NCBI GenBank assembly: GCA_007133205.1
Contig: SLND01000099.1
Location: forward strand, 1-39,065
Direction of reading: 5' to 3'
Length of the DNA stretch: 39,065 nt
Source: Natronospiraceae bacterium
GTDB taxonomy: Bacteria; Pseudomonadota; Gammaproteobacteria; Natronospirales; Natronospiraceae
Part shown: positions 7,826-21,714 of the stretch, piece after piece
Layout of the letters: every line of letters begins with the position of its first letter
How positions within the stretch are numbered: the first letter of the stretch is position 1
The notes under the pieces: generated by a model
What the model saw: the letters and a program-made list of their open reading frames with translations, nothing else
Database searches by the model: none
What the model was told of the DNA's origin: nothing
Translations under genes and position numbers: made by a program

Positions 7826-7860
7826 AGAAGTGCGGGACATGCCGATCGCGCCACGTTGTT

Positions 7861-8556
7861 TCAATCCAGCAGTCGGCGCAACATCTCCAGGTCACCCGGC
7901 CGGGTGATCTTCAGATTCTCCGGCGCCCCCTCCACCAGTAATACCGAATGCCCCGCCCGACTCATGGCGGCTGACTCATCGGTGGGTTGTTCTCCCGCGG
8001 CCAGGGCATCGTCCAGTGCGGAGGTGAGTTGGCCGAGGCGAAACATCTGCGGTGTCTGGGCCAGCCACATGCCCTCCCGGGGACAGTTTTCCAGCAACAG
8101 CCCCTCTCCATCCGCCCGCTTGAGACTGTCCGGCACCGGCAGCGCAAGCATGCCCCCATCGGCTCCGGCGAGGACCTGTTCGATCAAGCGATTCAGGGCA
8201 TTGCGGGGAAGCCCCGGACGCGCGGCATCGTGCACCAGGACCCAGTCCTGATCCGCCGCGCCGGCCTCTCGCAGGGCGGCCAGACCGGCAGCGACGGAAT
8301 CACCACGGGTCACCCCACCTGCGCAGCTGAGAATACGGTCGCCGGCCGAGTCAGCGAGTTCCGGCGGCAGTGTCCTGCCGGAGGGCAGTACCACCATCAC
8401 GCAATCGATGCGGGAATCAGCGAGCAAGGCATGAACGCTGGCCTCGAGGACCGTGCCGTGCCCTCCGACGGGAAGGTATTGCTTGGGCGCGTTAGCGCCA
8501 AAACGCCGTCCGGCCCCTGCGGCGGGCACCAGGCCCCAGATGCGTGCCTCAGCCAT
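7861..8556 (-). CDS. ispD: 2-C-methyl-D-erythritol 4-phosphate cytidylyltransferase
   Basis: Third MEP-pathway step: CTP plus methylerythritol phosphate gives CDP-methylerythritol. The 231 residues (E. coli 236) start with the nucleotide-binding loop PAAGAGRRFG-x-x-x-PKQYL (about 11-27). VLVHDAARPG and QTPQMFR are the substrate and family signatures, and the end is NLKITRPGDLEMLRRLL. The ATG at 8556 overlaps the ftsB stop by 8 bp, giving likely translational coupling. The ftsB-ispD pair is conserved across gammaproteobacteria. Downstream, the convergent VOC gene breaks the usual link to ispF. Confidence 0.97.
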   Translation of the reverse strand: MAEARIWGLVPAAGAGRRFGANAPKQYLPVGGHGTVLEASVHALLADSRIDCVMVVLPSGRTLPPELADSAGDRILSCAGGVTRGDSVAAGLAALREAGAADQDWVLVHDAARPGLPRNALNRLIEQVLAGADGGMLALPVPDSLKRADGEGLLLENCPREGMWLAQTPQMFRLGQLTSALDDALAAGEQPTDESAAMSRAGHSVLLVEGAPENLKITRPGDLEMLRRLLD

Positions 8557-8959
8557 TGTCGTCCTCGTCGGTTTCCTCGGGGGGAATCAGGACTTCCTGG
8601 CCGACCTCTTCGTCCGGGTCTTCATCCTCGAGCGGCACCGGCATGGGCCAGCGCTCGGCGTCCAGTTGCAAGGCCTCCAGTGAGCGATCCAGTTCAATGA
8701 CTTCGTGAAAAGTCTCGCCCGGTGCGACCAGCCCCAGCTCCGAGCGCGCGCGCTCCTCGACCGCTTCAAGCCCCTCACGCAGGTTCTGCACCTCCGCTTC
8801 CAGGGCCTCGTTGCGTTCGCGAAGCGCCTCGTTCTCGGCTTCCTGACGCTCGATCCGGTCCTGCAACTGCCATACCTCGGGCAGACCCCCACGCCCGATC
8901 CAGAGCTGGTACTGCAGCACCAGCAACAGGACGATCAGTATGGCGAGCAGGATCCGCAT
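8549..8959 (-). CDS. ftsB: Cell division protein FtsB, with an acidic C-terminal extension
   Basis: Bitopic divisome protein of the FtsQ-FtsL-FtsB complex. Residues 3-20 form one transmembrane helix (ILLAILIVLLLVLQYQLW), followed by the GRGGLPEVWQL segment and a coiled coil from about 30 to 75 rich in Glu, Arg and Leu. GLVAPGETFHEVIE matches the conserved C-terminal part of E. coli FtsB. The protein is 136 residues against 103 in E. coli; the surplus is an acidic tail (for example EDEDPDEEVG and EETDEDDNG) that would lie in the periplasm. It lies between eno and ispD, the usual place, 100 bp after eno. Confidence 0.93.
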   Translation of the reverse strand: MRILLAILIVLLLVLQYQLWIGRGGLPEVWQLQDRIERQEAENEALRERNEALEAEVQNLREGLEAVEERARSELGLVAPGETFHEVIELDRSLEALQLDAERWPMPVPLEDEDPDEEVGQEVLIPPEETDEDDNG

Positions 8960-9059
8960 GCCCAGGGAACCTCTGATTGATCCGTCCGCAAAAAGCGAGC
9001 ATCAGGCTTTCCGGGAACGGGCTCCACCCTCGTCGCAGGTCCTGCCGGACCAGCGCGAC

Positions 9060-10550
<1,491 letters not shown>

Positions 10551-11399
10551 TCAATCCGAGCGGCCCTGGAGTTCATCCTCGGTACGCGGGTGAGCCCGCA
10601 TGGTGTCGTCCAGGGCACACAAGGTCTCGAGCAGACCGGCGACCCGATCCAGTGGCATGGAATTGGGGCCGTCGCAAAGGGCCTGATCGGGATTCGGATG
10701 GGTTTCCATGAAAAGCCCGGAAACCCCCGCTGCAACCGCCGCGCGGGCGAGCACCGGAATATGTTCTCGCTGTCCCCCCGAACTGCCTCCCTGCCCTCCC
10801 GGCAACTGGACCGAGTGGGTGCAGTCGAATACCACCGGGCAACCGGTGTCACGCATGACTGAAAGCCCCCGCATGTCCACAACCAGGTTGTTGTAGCCGA
10901 AGGAGAAGCCACGCTCGCAGACCATGATCCCTTCATTGCCCGTCGAACGCGCCTTTTCCACTACCCGGTTCATCTCCCACGGTGAAAGAAACTGGCCCTT
11001 TTTCACGTTCACGGGGATTCCGTGAGAGGCGGCGTTGATGATGAAATCCGTCTGGCGGCACAGAAAGGCCGGTGTCTGGATGACATCCACCACGGAAGCC
11101 ACCTCGTCGATGGGGGTGTACTCATGCACATCCGTGAGTACGTGGGCACCGGTCTCCTTGCGCACCTTTTCCAGAATCCTGAGCCCCTCTTCCAGGCCCG
11201 GCCCACGATAGCTGTTCAGTGACGTCCGATTCGCCTTGTCGAAGGAGCCCTTGAATACGTAGGGGACACCCAGGCGGCTGGTAAGCTCCGCCAGATGCCC
11301 GGCTACTTCGAGGGCAAGGGATTCACTCTCCAAGGTGTCCGGTCCCGCGATAAGAAACAGTCGCTGATCCAGGCCTATTTCCGCACCCGCAAGCTTCAT
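10551..11399 (-). CDS. kdsA: 3-deoxy-D-manno-octulosonate 8-phosphate synthase
   Basis: Condenses phosphoenolpyruvate with arabinose 5-phosphate to make KDO-8-phosphate for the lipopolysaccharide core. The 282 residues (E. coli 284) include [22 protein letters not shown], the [11 protein letters not shown] motif, [13 protein letters not shown] and [13 protein letters not shown]. The active site includes an invariant Asn in NVKKGQ, as in the metal-independent type that includes the E. coli enzyme. The ATG at 11399 is 7 bp after the pyrG stop, and its SD (GAGGT) lies inside the end of pyrG, so the two are probably co-translated. A longer in-frame extension upstream lies inside pyrG and has no KdsA likeness. 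Confidence 0.97.
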   Translation of the reverse strand: MKLAGAEIGLDQRLFLIAGPDTLESESLALEVAGHLAELTSRLGVPYVFKGSFDKANRTSLNSYRGPGLEEGLRILEKVRKETGAHVLTDVHEYTPIDEVASVVDVIQTPAFLCRQTDFIINAASHGIPVNVKKGQFLSPWEMNRVVEKARSTGNEGIMVCERGFSFGYNNLVVDMRGLSVMRDTGCPVVFDCTHSVQLPGGQGGSSGGQREHIPVLARAAVAAGVSGLFMETHPNPDQALCDGPNSMPLDRVAGLLETLCALDDTMRAHPRTEDELQGRSD

Positions 11400-11406
11400 G
11401 TGAACC

Positions 11407-13113
<1,707 letters not shown>

Positions 13114-13135
13114 CTACCAGATTCTGCCCTGCGCC

Positions 13136-14473
13136 TCAATCAGCATTCTGCTCCGGCCACTCCCAGACAAGGCGATAGCCAGGCTCCGATGGCGCCGTCT
13201 GCCATGCCGGGTCCAGCAAGGTCTCTCCCACAGCCACCAGATCATCGCCGGCAAACAGGAGCGGAATACGATCCCGCTCCCCGGGCGGAAAACCCTGCAC
13301 CCGCAACCACTCCTTGAGTTGCCTGTGGTGGCGTCCGTCATGAAAGCGCTCTCCGCCCTGTCGATAGCAAACCTCGAGGGGGGCAGACAGCAGCCGCTCG
13401 GATACCTCGCCTGAAGCGTCCGCTTGCAGCAGATAACGACCGTTACGGGGCAACTCCAGCGGCCTGACAGGATTTTCCCAACGCCCCGGGGTGGGCGGCA
13501 GCTCGGGGGCGTGCGGCCGGGAGAGGCGAATGCAGCCACCGTGGCGCCAGATCGAATGGCCAGCCCAACGTACTTCCGGGCGGGCATCCGGGGCGGCCGC
13601 CAGCACTTCCCGGCGAATTCGCTCCACCACGTCGCGTGAAGGCACACTCAGGGTACAGGCCTCGAGCCACTGCCGAAGGGCATTCGACTGACGCTCGGGC
13701 GCGAGGTCCTGTATGCGCGCAATGGCCAGCCTCGATTCGGGCTCTTCACTCCCCAGGTCCATATGGGCCAGTTCCGCCAGCAGATCCGCGTCCTCGGCCA
13801 GGTGCCGGGCCAGGCGATCGGCCTGCCGCGGTGCCTGTGGCCAGCGCTCAATGAGATGGGGCAGGACCTGCCGGCGCAGGTAATTGCGATCCAGAGACGG
13901 GTCACGGTTGGAGGGATCCTCGATCCAGGACAGGCCATGCGCTCGCGCATACTCTTCCAGCGCCACCGCCGGCTCGGGAAGCAGGGGTCGCTGCAGCCAG
14001 CCGGCTGCAAAGGGACGTTGTTCGCGGATGCCGGCCAGGCCCCGGGTTCCGCTGCCACGCAGCATTCGCAACAACAGGGTTTCGAGCTGGTCGTTCGCAT
14101 GGTGGGCCGTCAGCAGCAGGTCGCCCGCCTTCATCACCGAGGCCAGCGCCGCATAGCGGGCCCGCCGTGCCGCTGCCTCGGACCCCTCACCCAGGGCGTC
14201 ATCCACCATCGTCTCGAGCCCTCGGTAACTCACATCGAGATCACTCGCCAGGGCCCGACAATGGTCTGCCCAGTCAGCCGACAGGGCCTGCATCCCGTGA
14301 TCCACATGAACGGCAATCAATCTCGCGCGCAGTCGCGAATCCGTGGCCAGAGCGTGCAGCAGCACGGTGGAGTCACGCCCGCCGGAAAGGGCTACCAGAA
14401 TGCGGCCGGGACCGGGGAGCAGGCGCTTCCGGATGCGGGCGGCAAGATCGTCTGTGGAATCGTGGGAAGCCAC
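13136..14473 (-). CDS. tilS: tRNA(Ile)-lysidine synthase
   Basis: Converts C34 of the tRNA-Ile CAU anticodon to lysidine, which sets both amino-acid and codon identity. The 445 residues start with an N-type ATP pyrophosphatase domain with the PP-loop SGGRDS at 30-35. AVHVDHGM and AHHANDQLETLLLRMLRGSG are the ATP and catalytic-site motifs, and IEDPSNRDPSLDRNYLR is the family signature. The C-terminal domain ends with the RLxPxGR-like QGFPPGERDRIPLLF segment. The start is GTG at 14473 and lacks a clear Shine-Dalgarno; the next Met is too far inside. It lies 33 bp after accA. Confidence 0.95.
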   Translation of the reverse strand: MASHDSTDDLAARIRKRLLPGPGRILVALSGGRDSTVLLHALATDSRLRARLIAVHVDHGMQALSADWADHCRALASDLDVSYRGLETMVDDALGEGSEAAARRARYAALASVMKAGDLLLTAHHANDQLETLLLRMLRGSGTRGLAGIREQRPFAAGWLQRPLLPEPAVALEEYARAHGLSWIEDPSNRDPSLDRNYLRRQVLPHLIERWPQAPRQADRLARHLAEDADLLAELAHMDLGSEEPESRLAIARIQDLAPERQSNALRQWLEACTLSVPSRDVVERIRREVLAAAPDARPEVRWAGHSIWRHGGCIRLSRPHAPELPPTPGRWENPVRPLELPRNGRYLLQADASGEVSERLLSAPLEVCYRQGGERFHDGRHHRQLKEWLRVQGFPPGERDRIPLLFAGDDLVAVGETLLDPAWQTAPSEPGYRLVWEWPEQNAD

Positions 14474-14506
14474 GGTGGCGGGGAACGGGGCCGGTCCCCG
14501 ATCAGG

Positions 14507-15466
14507 CTATTCCTTGAATCGCCCGAAGGACATCAGCTTGCGGTAACGGGCTTCCAGCAAGTCGTCCATCGGGGTCTGATCCAGCTGATACCAGGCATCC
14601 AGCAGTGACTTTCGCAGGGTTTCCGCCATGGCATCCCAATCCCGGTGTGCGCCTCCAAGAGGTTCCTCCAGGATATGATCGATCAGTTCCAGCTCCTTGA
14701 TTCGATTCGCGGTGACACCCATCGCCTCCGCCGCTTCGGAGGCATGTTCGGCACTGCGCCAGAGAATGGAGGCGCAACCTTCCGGAGAAATCACCGAGTA
14801 GATGCTGTACTGCAGCATGTTCACCCGATCGCCCACGCTGATTCCGAGCGCCCCGCCGGAACCGCCTTCGCCGATCACCGTGCAGATGATCGGCGTGCGC
14901 AGGCACGACATCTCGAACAGGTTCCTGGCAATGGCCTCGCTCTGTCCCCGCTCTTCGGCACCAATCCCCGGATAGGCCCCCGGAGTATCAATCAGGGTAA
15001 TGATGGGCAGGCGAAAGCGCTCTGCCATCTGCATCAGGCGCAGGGCCTTGCGGTAACCTTCCGGACGCGGCATGCCGAAGTTGCGATAGACCTTTTCCTT
15101 GGTGTCACGGCCCTTCTGTTGACCGATCACCATCACCGGGTGGTCATCCAGGCGCGCCACACCACCGATGATGGCCTTGTCATCGGCAAAGGCCCGGTCG
15201 CCATGGAGTTCCTCGAAATCAGTGAAAATTCGCTCGATGTAATCCAGGGTATAGGGGCGCTGGGGATGACGGGCGACCTGAGCCACCTGCCAGGCACTGA
15301 GACTGGAATAGATCTGCTCGGTCAGCGAGCGGCTCTTGCTCTGGAGCCGCGCAATCTCCTCGTTGATGTTGAGGGCCGAGTCATCCCCGACGTAGCGGAG
15401 TTCCTCGATCTTCGCCTCCAGCTCGGCGATTGGCTGCTCGAAGTCGAGAAAATTCAGATTCATCAT
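14507..15466 (-). CDS. accA: Acetyl-CoA carboxylase carboxyltransferase subunit alpha
   Basis: Alpha half of the carboxyltransferase that makes malonyl-CoA for fatty acid synthesis; it works with AccD, which is not in this window. The 319 residues exactly match the usual length. [19 protein letters not shown] is the helical N-terminus, GDRAFADD and [24 protein letters not shown] are family signatures, and [16 protein letters not shown] with [11 protein letters not shown] forms the oxyanion site. The two first codons are both ATG (15466, 15463), with GGGA upstream. It follows dnaE after 111 bp. dnaE-accA adjacency is conserved in gammaproteobacteria. Confidence 0.98.
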   Translation of the reverse strand: MMNLNFLDFEQPIAELEAKIEELRYVGDDSALNINEEIARLQSKSRSLTEQIYSSLSAWQVAQVARHPQRPYTLDYIERIFTDFEELHGDRAFADDKAIIGGVARLDDHPVMVIGQQKGRDTKEKVYRNFGMPRPEGYRKALRLMQMAERFRLPIITLIDTPGAYPGIGAEERGQSEAIARNLFEMSCLRTPIICTVIGEGGSGGALGISVGDRVNMLQYSIYSVISPEGCASILWRSAEHASEAAEAMGVTANRIKELELIDHILEEPLGGAHRDWDAMAETLRKSLLDAWYQLDQTPMDDLLEARYRKLMSFGRFKE

Positions 15467-15577
15467 GCCATCCCGGATCAGTCATGAACCCGGACGAAGC
15501 GGCCACCCGGGCCACTCCGCCCCCGAATCCCCGGCATTGTACGGAGGAATGGGACGTGGTGCCATGTCAGCCACGAA

Positions 15578-18500
15578 TCAGGCTTCGACAGTCTCGGACG
15601 CGGCACGTCGGTACACACGCCGCAGCCCCCCTTCTCCCACCAGCCTCTCGAGCTGCATCAACAAGGTATTGCTTGGCCGTACCTGCCAGTCTTCGCCCAG
15701 CGGCACCTTCACCTGGGCAGTGCCATTGCGATAATGCACCATGACCCGGCAACCGCCGTCCCGGAAGGGAGTCAGGGTTTCGCGCAGGCGGCGGGGAAAC
15801 TCCCGGTCAACGTCCTCGGCGTCCCAGCGAATCACGAGGCCGCGCACGGCAGCCTCGCGCGCCTCGTCCATGTCAATGACTTCGCGGGCGGTGATTCGCC
15901 AGCCATTGATGAATTCGTCAAAACTCAGGCGGCCTTCGACCACCAGCAGGGCATCCTTCTTGAGGAGTTGATCGAAGCGCTTGTAGACGTCCTCGAAAAG
16001 CATCACCTCGATCCGCCCCGTCCGGTCGTCCAGGGTCAGCTGCATGCGCCCGCCCCGCTTCCTCATTTCCACCGCCAGGCCGGCCACCTTGACGTTTCGC
16101 TGGCCCCGACGCCCGGCGCCTTCGGGCTCCTCGACCGACACCAGACTGCCGATGCGGGCGGTCACTACCCGTTCCAGATCGGCTTCGAACTGGCGAATGG
16201 GATGACCAGTCAGGTACAGGCCCAGGGTTTCCCGTTCCGCCGCCAGGCGATCCAGTTCATTCCATTCGGGCACCTGCTCCAGCTCCGGACTCTCGGCTTC
16301 GGCCTGTGGCTCCGGTTCGGCAAGCCCGAACATGTCATTCTGTCCCGCCTCCCGCGCCTTTCGTGCCTGTTCCGCGCGCTTGAGGGTTTCCGGCAGGGCC
16401 GCCATAAGGCTTGCCCGGTTGGGACCCAGGTTATCCAGCACGCCGGCCTTGATCATGGCTTCCATCACGCGGCGGTTGACCTTCTGCAGGTCAACCCGGC
16501 GACAGACATCATCCAGATCACGGAAGGGACCGCCACGTTCCCGCTCTCCGAGCAGCACTTCCACCGCGGAACGCCCCACCCCCTTGATCGCACCCAGGCC
16601 ATAGCGGATGGCACCGCTCGAATCCACGGTAAAGGCATGGTCCGACTCATTGAGGTCCGGCGGCTTGACTTCCAGCTTCATGGACCGGCATTCGTCGATC
16701 AGGACCACGACCTTGTCGGTGTTGTCCATGTCGGACGACAGAGTGGAAGCCATGAAGGCCGCGGGATAATGCGTCTTCAGCCAGGCAGTCTGGTAGGAGA
16801 GTAATGCATAGGCGGCCGAGTGGGACTTGTTGAAGCCGTAACCGGCGAATTTTTCGATCAGGTCAAAGATGTACTCGGCGGTAGAGCCATCCACGCCCCG
16901 GTTCCTGGCCCCTTCCATGAACACCTTGCGTTGCCGAGCCATTTCCTCGGGCTTTTTCTTGCCCATGGCCCGGCGCAGTATATCCGCCTCACCAAGCGTG
17001 TAGCCCGCCAGGGTGCGGGCAATCTGCATGACCTGCTCCTGGTAGAGGATCACGCCATAAGTCGGCTTGAGGACCGGCTCCAGGTCGGGATGCGGATAGG
17101 AGACCTCGGCACGCCCGTGCTTGCGGTTGATGAAGTCATCGACCATGCCCGACTGGAGGGGACCGGGACGGAACAGTGCCACCAGGGCGACCACGTCCTC
17201 GAACTTGTCCGGTTGCAGCCGGCGGATCAGATCCTTCATGCCGCGTGATTCAAGCTGGAATACGGCCGTGGTCTCACAGCGTTTCAGAAGCTGAAAACTT
17301 GCCTTGTCCGACAGCGGAATACGATCAATGTCGATCTCAGGCTCGCCTTTCTCGGCCTGCTGGCGATTGGCAATCTTGACCGCATGATCAATGATGGTGA
17401 GCGTACGCAGGCCCAGGAAGTCAAACTTGACCAGGCCGGCCGCCTCCACGTCATCCTTGTCGAGCTGGGTTACCGCATTGTCGCCGCCGGGTTCCACGTA
17501 GAGCGGAGTGAAATCGGTGAGTACCGTGGGAGAGATCACCACGCCGCCGGCGTGTTTTCCCGCGTTACGCGCCAAGCCTTCCAGCTTGCGTGCGCGATCG
17601 ATGAGCTGACTGACTTCCTCGTCACGCTCATATTCTTCGCGCAATTCCCCCTCTTCCTGCAGCGCACGCTCCAGGGTCATCCCCACCTCAAAGGGGATCA
17701 GTTTCGCAATCCGGTCCACATAACTGTAGCCGTGTCCCAGAACGCGCCCGACATCACGTACTACCGCACGTGCCGCCATGCTGCCGTAGGTAATGATCTG
17801 GGAAACCTTGTCACGGCCGTATTTGTCCGCCACATAATCGATCACCCGGTCCCGCCCGTCCATGCAGAAATCCACGTCGAAATCGGGCATGGACACGCGT
17901 TCCGGATTCAGGAAGCGCTCGAACAGCAGGTCATAGGCCAGCGGATCCAGATCGGTAATGCCCAGGGCATAGGCGACCAGGGATCCCGCACCCGACCCAC
18001 GCCCGGGACCCACCGGCACATCGTTATCCCTGGCCCAGCGTATGAAGTCGGCCACGATCAGGAAGTAACCCGGAAAGCCCATGGAGTTGATGACTTCCAG
18101 TTCATGGTCCAGGCGCTCGTAATACCGGCGCACCCTGGCTTCCAGGTCGGTGGTATCGCTGGGGAAAAGCTGCCTGAGTCTTTCCTCCAGCCCGCGGCGG
18201 GCTTCGGACAGCAGATAGGATTCGCTGGTTTCCCCTTCCGGCATCGGCGGATCGGGAAGATGGGTTTCATCCAGTTTCAGCGAAACATTGCAGCGACGGG
18301 CGATGTGGACACTGTTTTCCAGTGCTTCCGGGATATCCGCGAACAGCTCCGCCATTTCCGACGGACTTTTCAGGTACTGATGGCTGCTGTAGCGCCGGGG
18401 TCGGCGGGGATCATCCAGGGTTCGCCCCTCGTGGATACAGACCCGGGTCTCGTGCGCCTCGTAATCCTTTTGCTCAAGGAAACGCACATCATTGGTCGCC

Positions 18501-19090
18501 ACCACCGGCGTGTTCGTGCTGGCGGCCAGTTCCACCGCCGCATGCACGTGGTCTTCCTCGTGCTCCCGTCCACTGCGCACCAGTTCCAGGTAGTAGGCAT
18601 CCGGAAAACGACTGCGCCACCATTCCAGACAATCCATGGCCTGCGGAGAACGCCCCGCGATCAGCGCCCGGCCCACATCACCTTCCCGCCCCCCGGAAAG
18701 GGCAATCAGGCCACGACATCGCTCCGTGGTAAACCAGCCACGATGAATCCGCGGCTGTCCACGGTGTTGGCCGTCGGTATAGGCGAGGCTGATCAGTTTG
18801 GTCAGGTTCCGGAAGCCTTCCTTGTCCCTGCACAGGAGAGTAATGCGGCACGGCTGGTCCCGGTCGGATTCATCCTCCACCCAGAGATCCGCGCCCAGAA
18901 TCGGCTTGATGCCCGCCGCCTCCGCTGCGCGGTAGAACTTGACCATGGCAAAGAGATTGGATTCGTCGGTCAGCGCAACCGCCGGCATGCCGTTGCTGGC
19001 ACAGGCATCCACCAGCTGGTTGACGCGAATCACGCTGTCGACCAGGGAATACTCGGTATGCAAGCGAAGATGAATGAAATCCACGTTCAT
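15578..19090 (-). CDS. dnaE: DNA polymerase III subunit alpha
   Basis: Replicative polymerase of 1170 residues (E. coli 1160). A PHP domain starts at [15 protein letters not shown]. The palm carries [23 protein letters not shown] and the catalytic [13 protein letters not shown]. The fingers contain the [13 protein letters not shown] motif. An HhH region follows, and QNDMF at about residue 915-919 is a canonical beta-clamp-binding motif. The OB fold is [23 protein letters not shown], and a C-terminal tau-binding-type domain ends the chain. ATG 19090 overlaps the rnhB stop by ATGA. An acidic stretch ([15 protein letters not shown]) right after the clamp motif is longer than I expect from E. coli. 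Confidence 0.98.
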   Translation of the reverse strand: MNVDFIHLRLHTEYSLVDSVIRVNQLVDACASNGMPAVALTDESNLFAMVKFYRAAEAAGIKPILGADLWVEDESDRDQPCRITLLCRDKEGFRNLTKLISLAYTDGQHRGQPRIHRGWFTTERCRGLIALSGGREGDVGRALIAGRSPQAMDCLEWWRSRFPDAYYLELVRSGREHEEDHVHAAVELAASTNTPVVATNDVRFLEQKDYEAHETRVCIHEGRTLDDPRRPRRYSSHQYLKSPSEMAELFADIPEALENSVHIARRCNVSLKLDETHLPDPPMPEGETSESYLLSEARRGLEERLRQLFPSDTTDLEARVRRYYERLDHELEVINSMGFPGYFLIVADFIRWARDNDVPVGPGRGSGAGSLVAYALGITDLDPLAYDLLFERFLNPERVSMPDFDVDFCMDGRDRVIDYVADKYGRDKVSQIITYGSMAARAVVRDVGRVLGHGYSYVDRIAKLIPFEVGMTLERALQEEGELREEYERDEEVSQLIDRARKLEGLARNAGKHAGGVVISPTVLTDFTPLYVEPGGDNAVTQLDKDDVEAAGLVKFDFLGLRTLTIIDHAVKIANRQQAEKGEPEIDIDRIPLSDKASFQLLKRCETTAVFQLESRGMKDLIRRLQPDKFEDVVALVALFRPGPLQSGMVDDFINRKHGRAEVSYPHPDLEPVLKPTYGVILYQEQVMQIARTLAGYTLGEADILRRAMGKKKPEEMARQRKVFMEGARNRGVDGSTAEYIFDLIEKFAGYGFNKSHSAAYALLSYQTAWLKTHYPAAFMASTLSSDMDNTDKVVVLIDECRSMKLEVKPPDLNESDHAFTVDSSGAIRYGLGAIKGVGRSAVEVLLGERERGGPFRDLDDVCRRVDLQKVNRRVMEAMIKAGVLDNLGPNRASLMAALPETLKRAEQARKAREAGQNDMFGLAEPEPQAEAESPELEQVPEWNELDRLAAERETLGLYLTGHPIRQFEADLERVVTARIGSLVSVEEPEGAGRRGQRNVKVAGLAVEMRKRGGRMQLTLDDRTGRIEVMLFEDVYKRFDQLLKKDALLVVEGRLSFDEFINGWRITAREVIDMDEAREAAVRGLVIRWDAEDVDREFPRRLRETLTPFRDGGCRVMVHYRNGTAQVKVPLGEDWQVRPSNTLLMQLERLVGEGGLRRVYRRAASETVEA

Positions 19091-19698
19091 TGTGCGCCTG
19101 ACCTGCCTGTCAGCAACTTGCGAACCGGCGCGAAACTGCGACGATGCTCTGGTGTCGGCCCGTACTCCCGCAGAGCCGCCAGATGGGCTCTGGTGGGATA
19201 TCCCATATGACCCTCGAACCCGTATTCAGGATACGCCTCGGCCAGCCTGCGCATCCAGCGGTCCCTTTCCACCTTGGCGAGAATCGAGGCGGCACCAATG
19301 GACGCCACCCTGCCATCCCCGCCGATGACCGGCTCCCCCGGTACCGGCATTCGGGGCAGACGGTTGCCATCCACCAGCACATATTGCGCTTCGGGGGACA
19401 GATTCAGAACGGCGCGCCGCATTGCCAGCATCGTCGCCTCGAGGATGTTGTGCTGATCGATTTCGGCCACATCGGCGTAGGCCACGGACCAGGCCCGTGC
19501 CCGCGCCCGTATCTGAACAGCCAGGTCCTCGCGGGCCCGTGAACTCAGGGTCTTGGAATCCGCCAGCCCCGGGATATCAGTCTCCGAAGCCAGGATCACC
19601 GCTGCCGCCACCACGGGCCCGGCCAGGGGGCCGCGCCCGGCTTCGTCCACTCCGGCCACCTGGTCCTCCCCTTCCGGAGTGAAATCCAGCCCGTCCAT
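19087..19698 (-). CDS. rnhB: Ribonuclease HII
   Basis: Removes single ribonucleotides and RNA primers from RNA-DNA hybrids. The 203 residues (E. coli 198) have the catalytic pair in [13 protein letters not shown] (D18, E19), a third Asp in VLVDGNRLP, and [17 protein letters not shown] plus [11 protein letters not shown] as family signatures. The ATG at 19698 shares one base with the lpxB stop (TGATG); a TTG one codon earlier is an alternative. It overlaps dnaE by 4 bp downstream. The lpxB-rnhB-dnaE order is conserved. Confidence 0.97.
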   Translation of the reverse strand: MDGLDFTPEGEDQVAGVDEAGRGPLAGPVVAAAVILASETDIPGLADSKTLSSRAREDLAVQIRARARAWSVAYADVAEIDQHNILEATMLAMRRAVLNLSPEAQYVLVDGNRLPRMPVPGEPVIGGDGRVASIGAASILAKVERDRWMRRLAEAYPEYGFEGHMGYPTRAHLAALREYGPTPEHRRSFAPVRKLLTGRSGAQ

Positions 19699-20849
19699 CA
19701 ACCGGACCGGGCGGCCAGACGAAGCACCGCACGGGCGGCCTGCTCCGGATCGCCCTCCCGCAACCTGGCCGACAACGCGGCAAATCGGGCTGCAAGGCGG
19801 TCACGCCCGGTCTGGTGTTCCAGCATCTTGATCACCGCCCTGGCGAGCAACTCCGGACGCGCCTCGTCCTGCATGAATTCGGGCATCAGATCCTCACCGG
19901 CCAGGATGTTGGGCATGGCAAAGCGCTCGGTCCTGATCAAGTTGAACATGTTCAGAAAGCGATAGGTCCAGGGATGGACCTTGTAGGCAACGACTGCCGG
20001 GCGGATCAGGAGCATGGATTCCAGGCTGGCCGTTCCCGAGGCACACAGCACCACATCGGCGGCAGTCATGGCCGTTCGCGCTTTCCCGTGCACGATCCGC
20101 AGCGGCAGATCCAGTTGATTGATCTCCGGTCGTCGGGCAATGGCCTCTTCGCAGGCAGTGTCCGCTGCCGGGATCACAAAGCTGACTTCGGGGTGCTGCC
20201 TGTGGATCTCGACAGCCGCCTGCAGAAAGATTGGTGCCAGACGCGCAACCTCACTGACACGGCTGCCCGGCAGCAGAGCCACCGTCAGGCCGGAACGAGG
20301 CAGGTCCAGCTCCTTGCGCGCCGCGGCCCGATTGCCGGGTCCGGTTATTTCGCGTGCCAGGGGATGCCCCGCGAAGAGGGCATTGCCACCGGCCTCCCGG
20401 TACAGTTCCGGCTCGAATGGGAACAGACAGAATACCTGATCCGCCGCGCGCAACACCTTGTGAATGCGACCGGGCCGCCACGCCCAGACCGTCGGGCTGA
20501 CATAATGAATGGTCGCAATTCCTGCCTTGCGCACCCGCCGTTCCAGCTCAAGATTGAAATCGGGGCTGTCGATTCCGATGACCACGTCGGGATCGTCCTC
20601 GACCAGATAACGCACCAGTTCACGGCGCAATTTAATCAAGCGGGGCACATGACGCAGAACTTCGGTAATCCCCATCAGGGAAAGCTCATTGATGTCCCCA
20701 ATGGGGCGGATGCCTTCGGCCCGCATCTTCGGGCCGGCTACCCCTTCAATTTCGGCTTCAGGATCCAGAGCCCGGATGCGCCGCATCAGTTCCGCGCCAA
20801 GCTGATCCCCGGAAGGTTCGCCCGCGATGATGGCCACTCTGGCTCCCAT
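19698..20849 (-). CDS. lpxB: Lipid-A-disaccharide synthase
   Basis: GT-B family glycosyltransferase that joins UDP-diacylglucosamine and lipid X into the lipid A disaccharide at the inner membrane. The 383 residues (E. coli 382) begin [33 protein letters not shown] is the membrane-associating helix, [16 protein letters not shown] and [15 protein letters not shown] are signature motifs, and [12 protein letters not shown] is the nucleotide site. ATG 20849 is chosen because GGAGG lies 8 nt upstream and because it matches the family start. It follows lpxA by 94 bp and is coupled to rnhB. Confidence 0.97.
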   Translation of the reverse strand: MGARVAIIAGEPSGDQLGAELMRRIRALDPEAEIEGVAGPKMRAEGIRPIGDINELSLMGITEVLRHVPRLIKLRRELVRYLVEDDPDVVIGIDSPDFNLELERRVRKAGIATIHYVSPTVWAWRPGRIHKVLRAADQVFCLFPFEPELYREAGGNALFAGHPLAREITGPGNRAAARKELDLPRSGLTVALLPGSRVSEVARLAPIFLQAAVEIHRQHPEVSFVIPAADTACEEAIARRPEINQLDLPLRIVHGKARTAMTAADVVLCASGTASLESMLLIRPAVVAYKVHPWTYRFLNMFNLIRTERFAMPNILAGEDLMPEFMQDEARPELLARAVIKMLEHQTGRDRLAARFAALSARLREGDPEQAARAVLRLAARSG

Positions 20850-20943
20850 GCACCTGCCTCCGTAAGCTCGACTCTGCACCAGGGACTATAGCCCGATTAA
20901 ACGATCACCCCCTGGGATATTCGCGGGAACGAACCATGGCGAA

Positions 20944-21714
20944 TCACCGCACAATGCTGCGCCGCGCCGTGCGAACAAACTCGCGCATGACCCTGACTTG
21001 CGGCGTCGGGTCCGCCTCCCTGTCCAGCTGTTCCAGGGCTTCCTCCAGCCGCAGCCCGGACCGGTACAGGACCCGGTAGACGTGCCGTATGGCCTGAATG
21101 GTTTCCTTCGAAAATCCACGGCGACGCAGGCCGACCGAATTCAGGCCGTGCGGGCGGGCCGGAAAGCCGGACACCATGAGGTAGGGAGGTACATCACGCG
21201 TGATGCCGTTATCCATGCCACAGAAGGCGTGATCCCCGACCCGGCAGAACTGGTGGACCTTGCTGAAACCACCCAGCACCACGTGATCACCGATCTCCAC
21301 ATGACCCGCGAGCGTGGTCGCGTTGGCCATGATGTTATGGCTGCCTACCTGGCAGTCATGGGCCACGTGGACATATGCCATGACCCAGTTATCATTTCCT
21401 ATACGGGTTACCCAGCTTTCCTTGGTCGTGGCTCTATTGACCGTGCAGAACTCGCGGAAGGTATTGTTATCGCCGATTTCCAGACGGGTTGCCTCTCCGG
21501 CATATCCCGTGTCCTGGGGTCCTTCCCCCAGGGCGCAGAACTGATGGATCCGGTTATTGCTGCCAATCCGGGTGGGTCCCTTGATGACCACATGGGGTCC
21601 GATCACGGTGCCCGGACCAATCTCCACCTCCGGACCGATCACCGAAAATGCACCCACCTCCACATCGTCGGCAAGGCGGGCTGATGAATCCACCTCTGCC
21701 CGCTCGTGGATCAT
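20944..21714 (-). CDS. lpxA: UDP-N-acetylglucosamine acyltransferase
   Basis: First committed step of lipid A synthesis: transfers a 3-hydroxyacyl chain from ACP to the 3-OH of UDP-GlcNAc. The 256 residues (E. coli 262) form a left-handed beta helix of hexapeptide repeats ([15 protein letters not shown] and on) plus a helical C-terminus ([18 protein letters not shown]). The catalytic His is H119 (AHDCQVG), and H154 lies in VHQFC. At the chain-length ruler position, E. coli G173, this protein has M167, which predicts C10 rather than C14 acyl chains. ATG 21714 overlaps the fabZ stop by ATGA with GAGGTGA upstream. Confidence 0.97.
   Translation of the reverse strand: MIHERAEVDSSARLADDVEVGAFSVIGPEVEIGPGTVIGPHVVIKGPTRIGSNNRIHQFCALGEGPQDTGYAGEATRLEIGDNNTFREFCTVNRATTKESWVTRIGNDNWVMAYVHVAHDCQVGSHNIMANATTLAGHVEIGDHVVLGGFSKVHQFCRVGDHAFCGMDNGITRDVPPYLMVSGFPARPHGLNSVGLRRRGFSKETIQAIRHVYRVLYRSGLRLEEALEQLDREADPTPQVRVMREFVRTARRSIVR

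Noticed and set aside
17384-19210. A 608-codon open frame on the plus strand
   Set aside because: It lies fully antisense to dnaE and rnhB, whose motifs are complete. It has no recognisable domain and reflects the high-GC codon pattern of the real strand.
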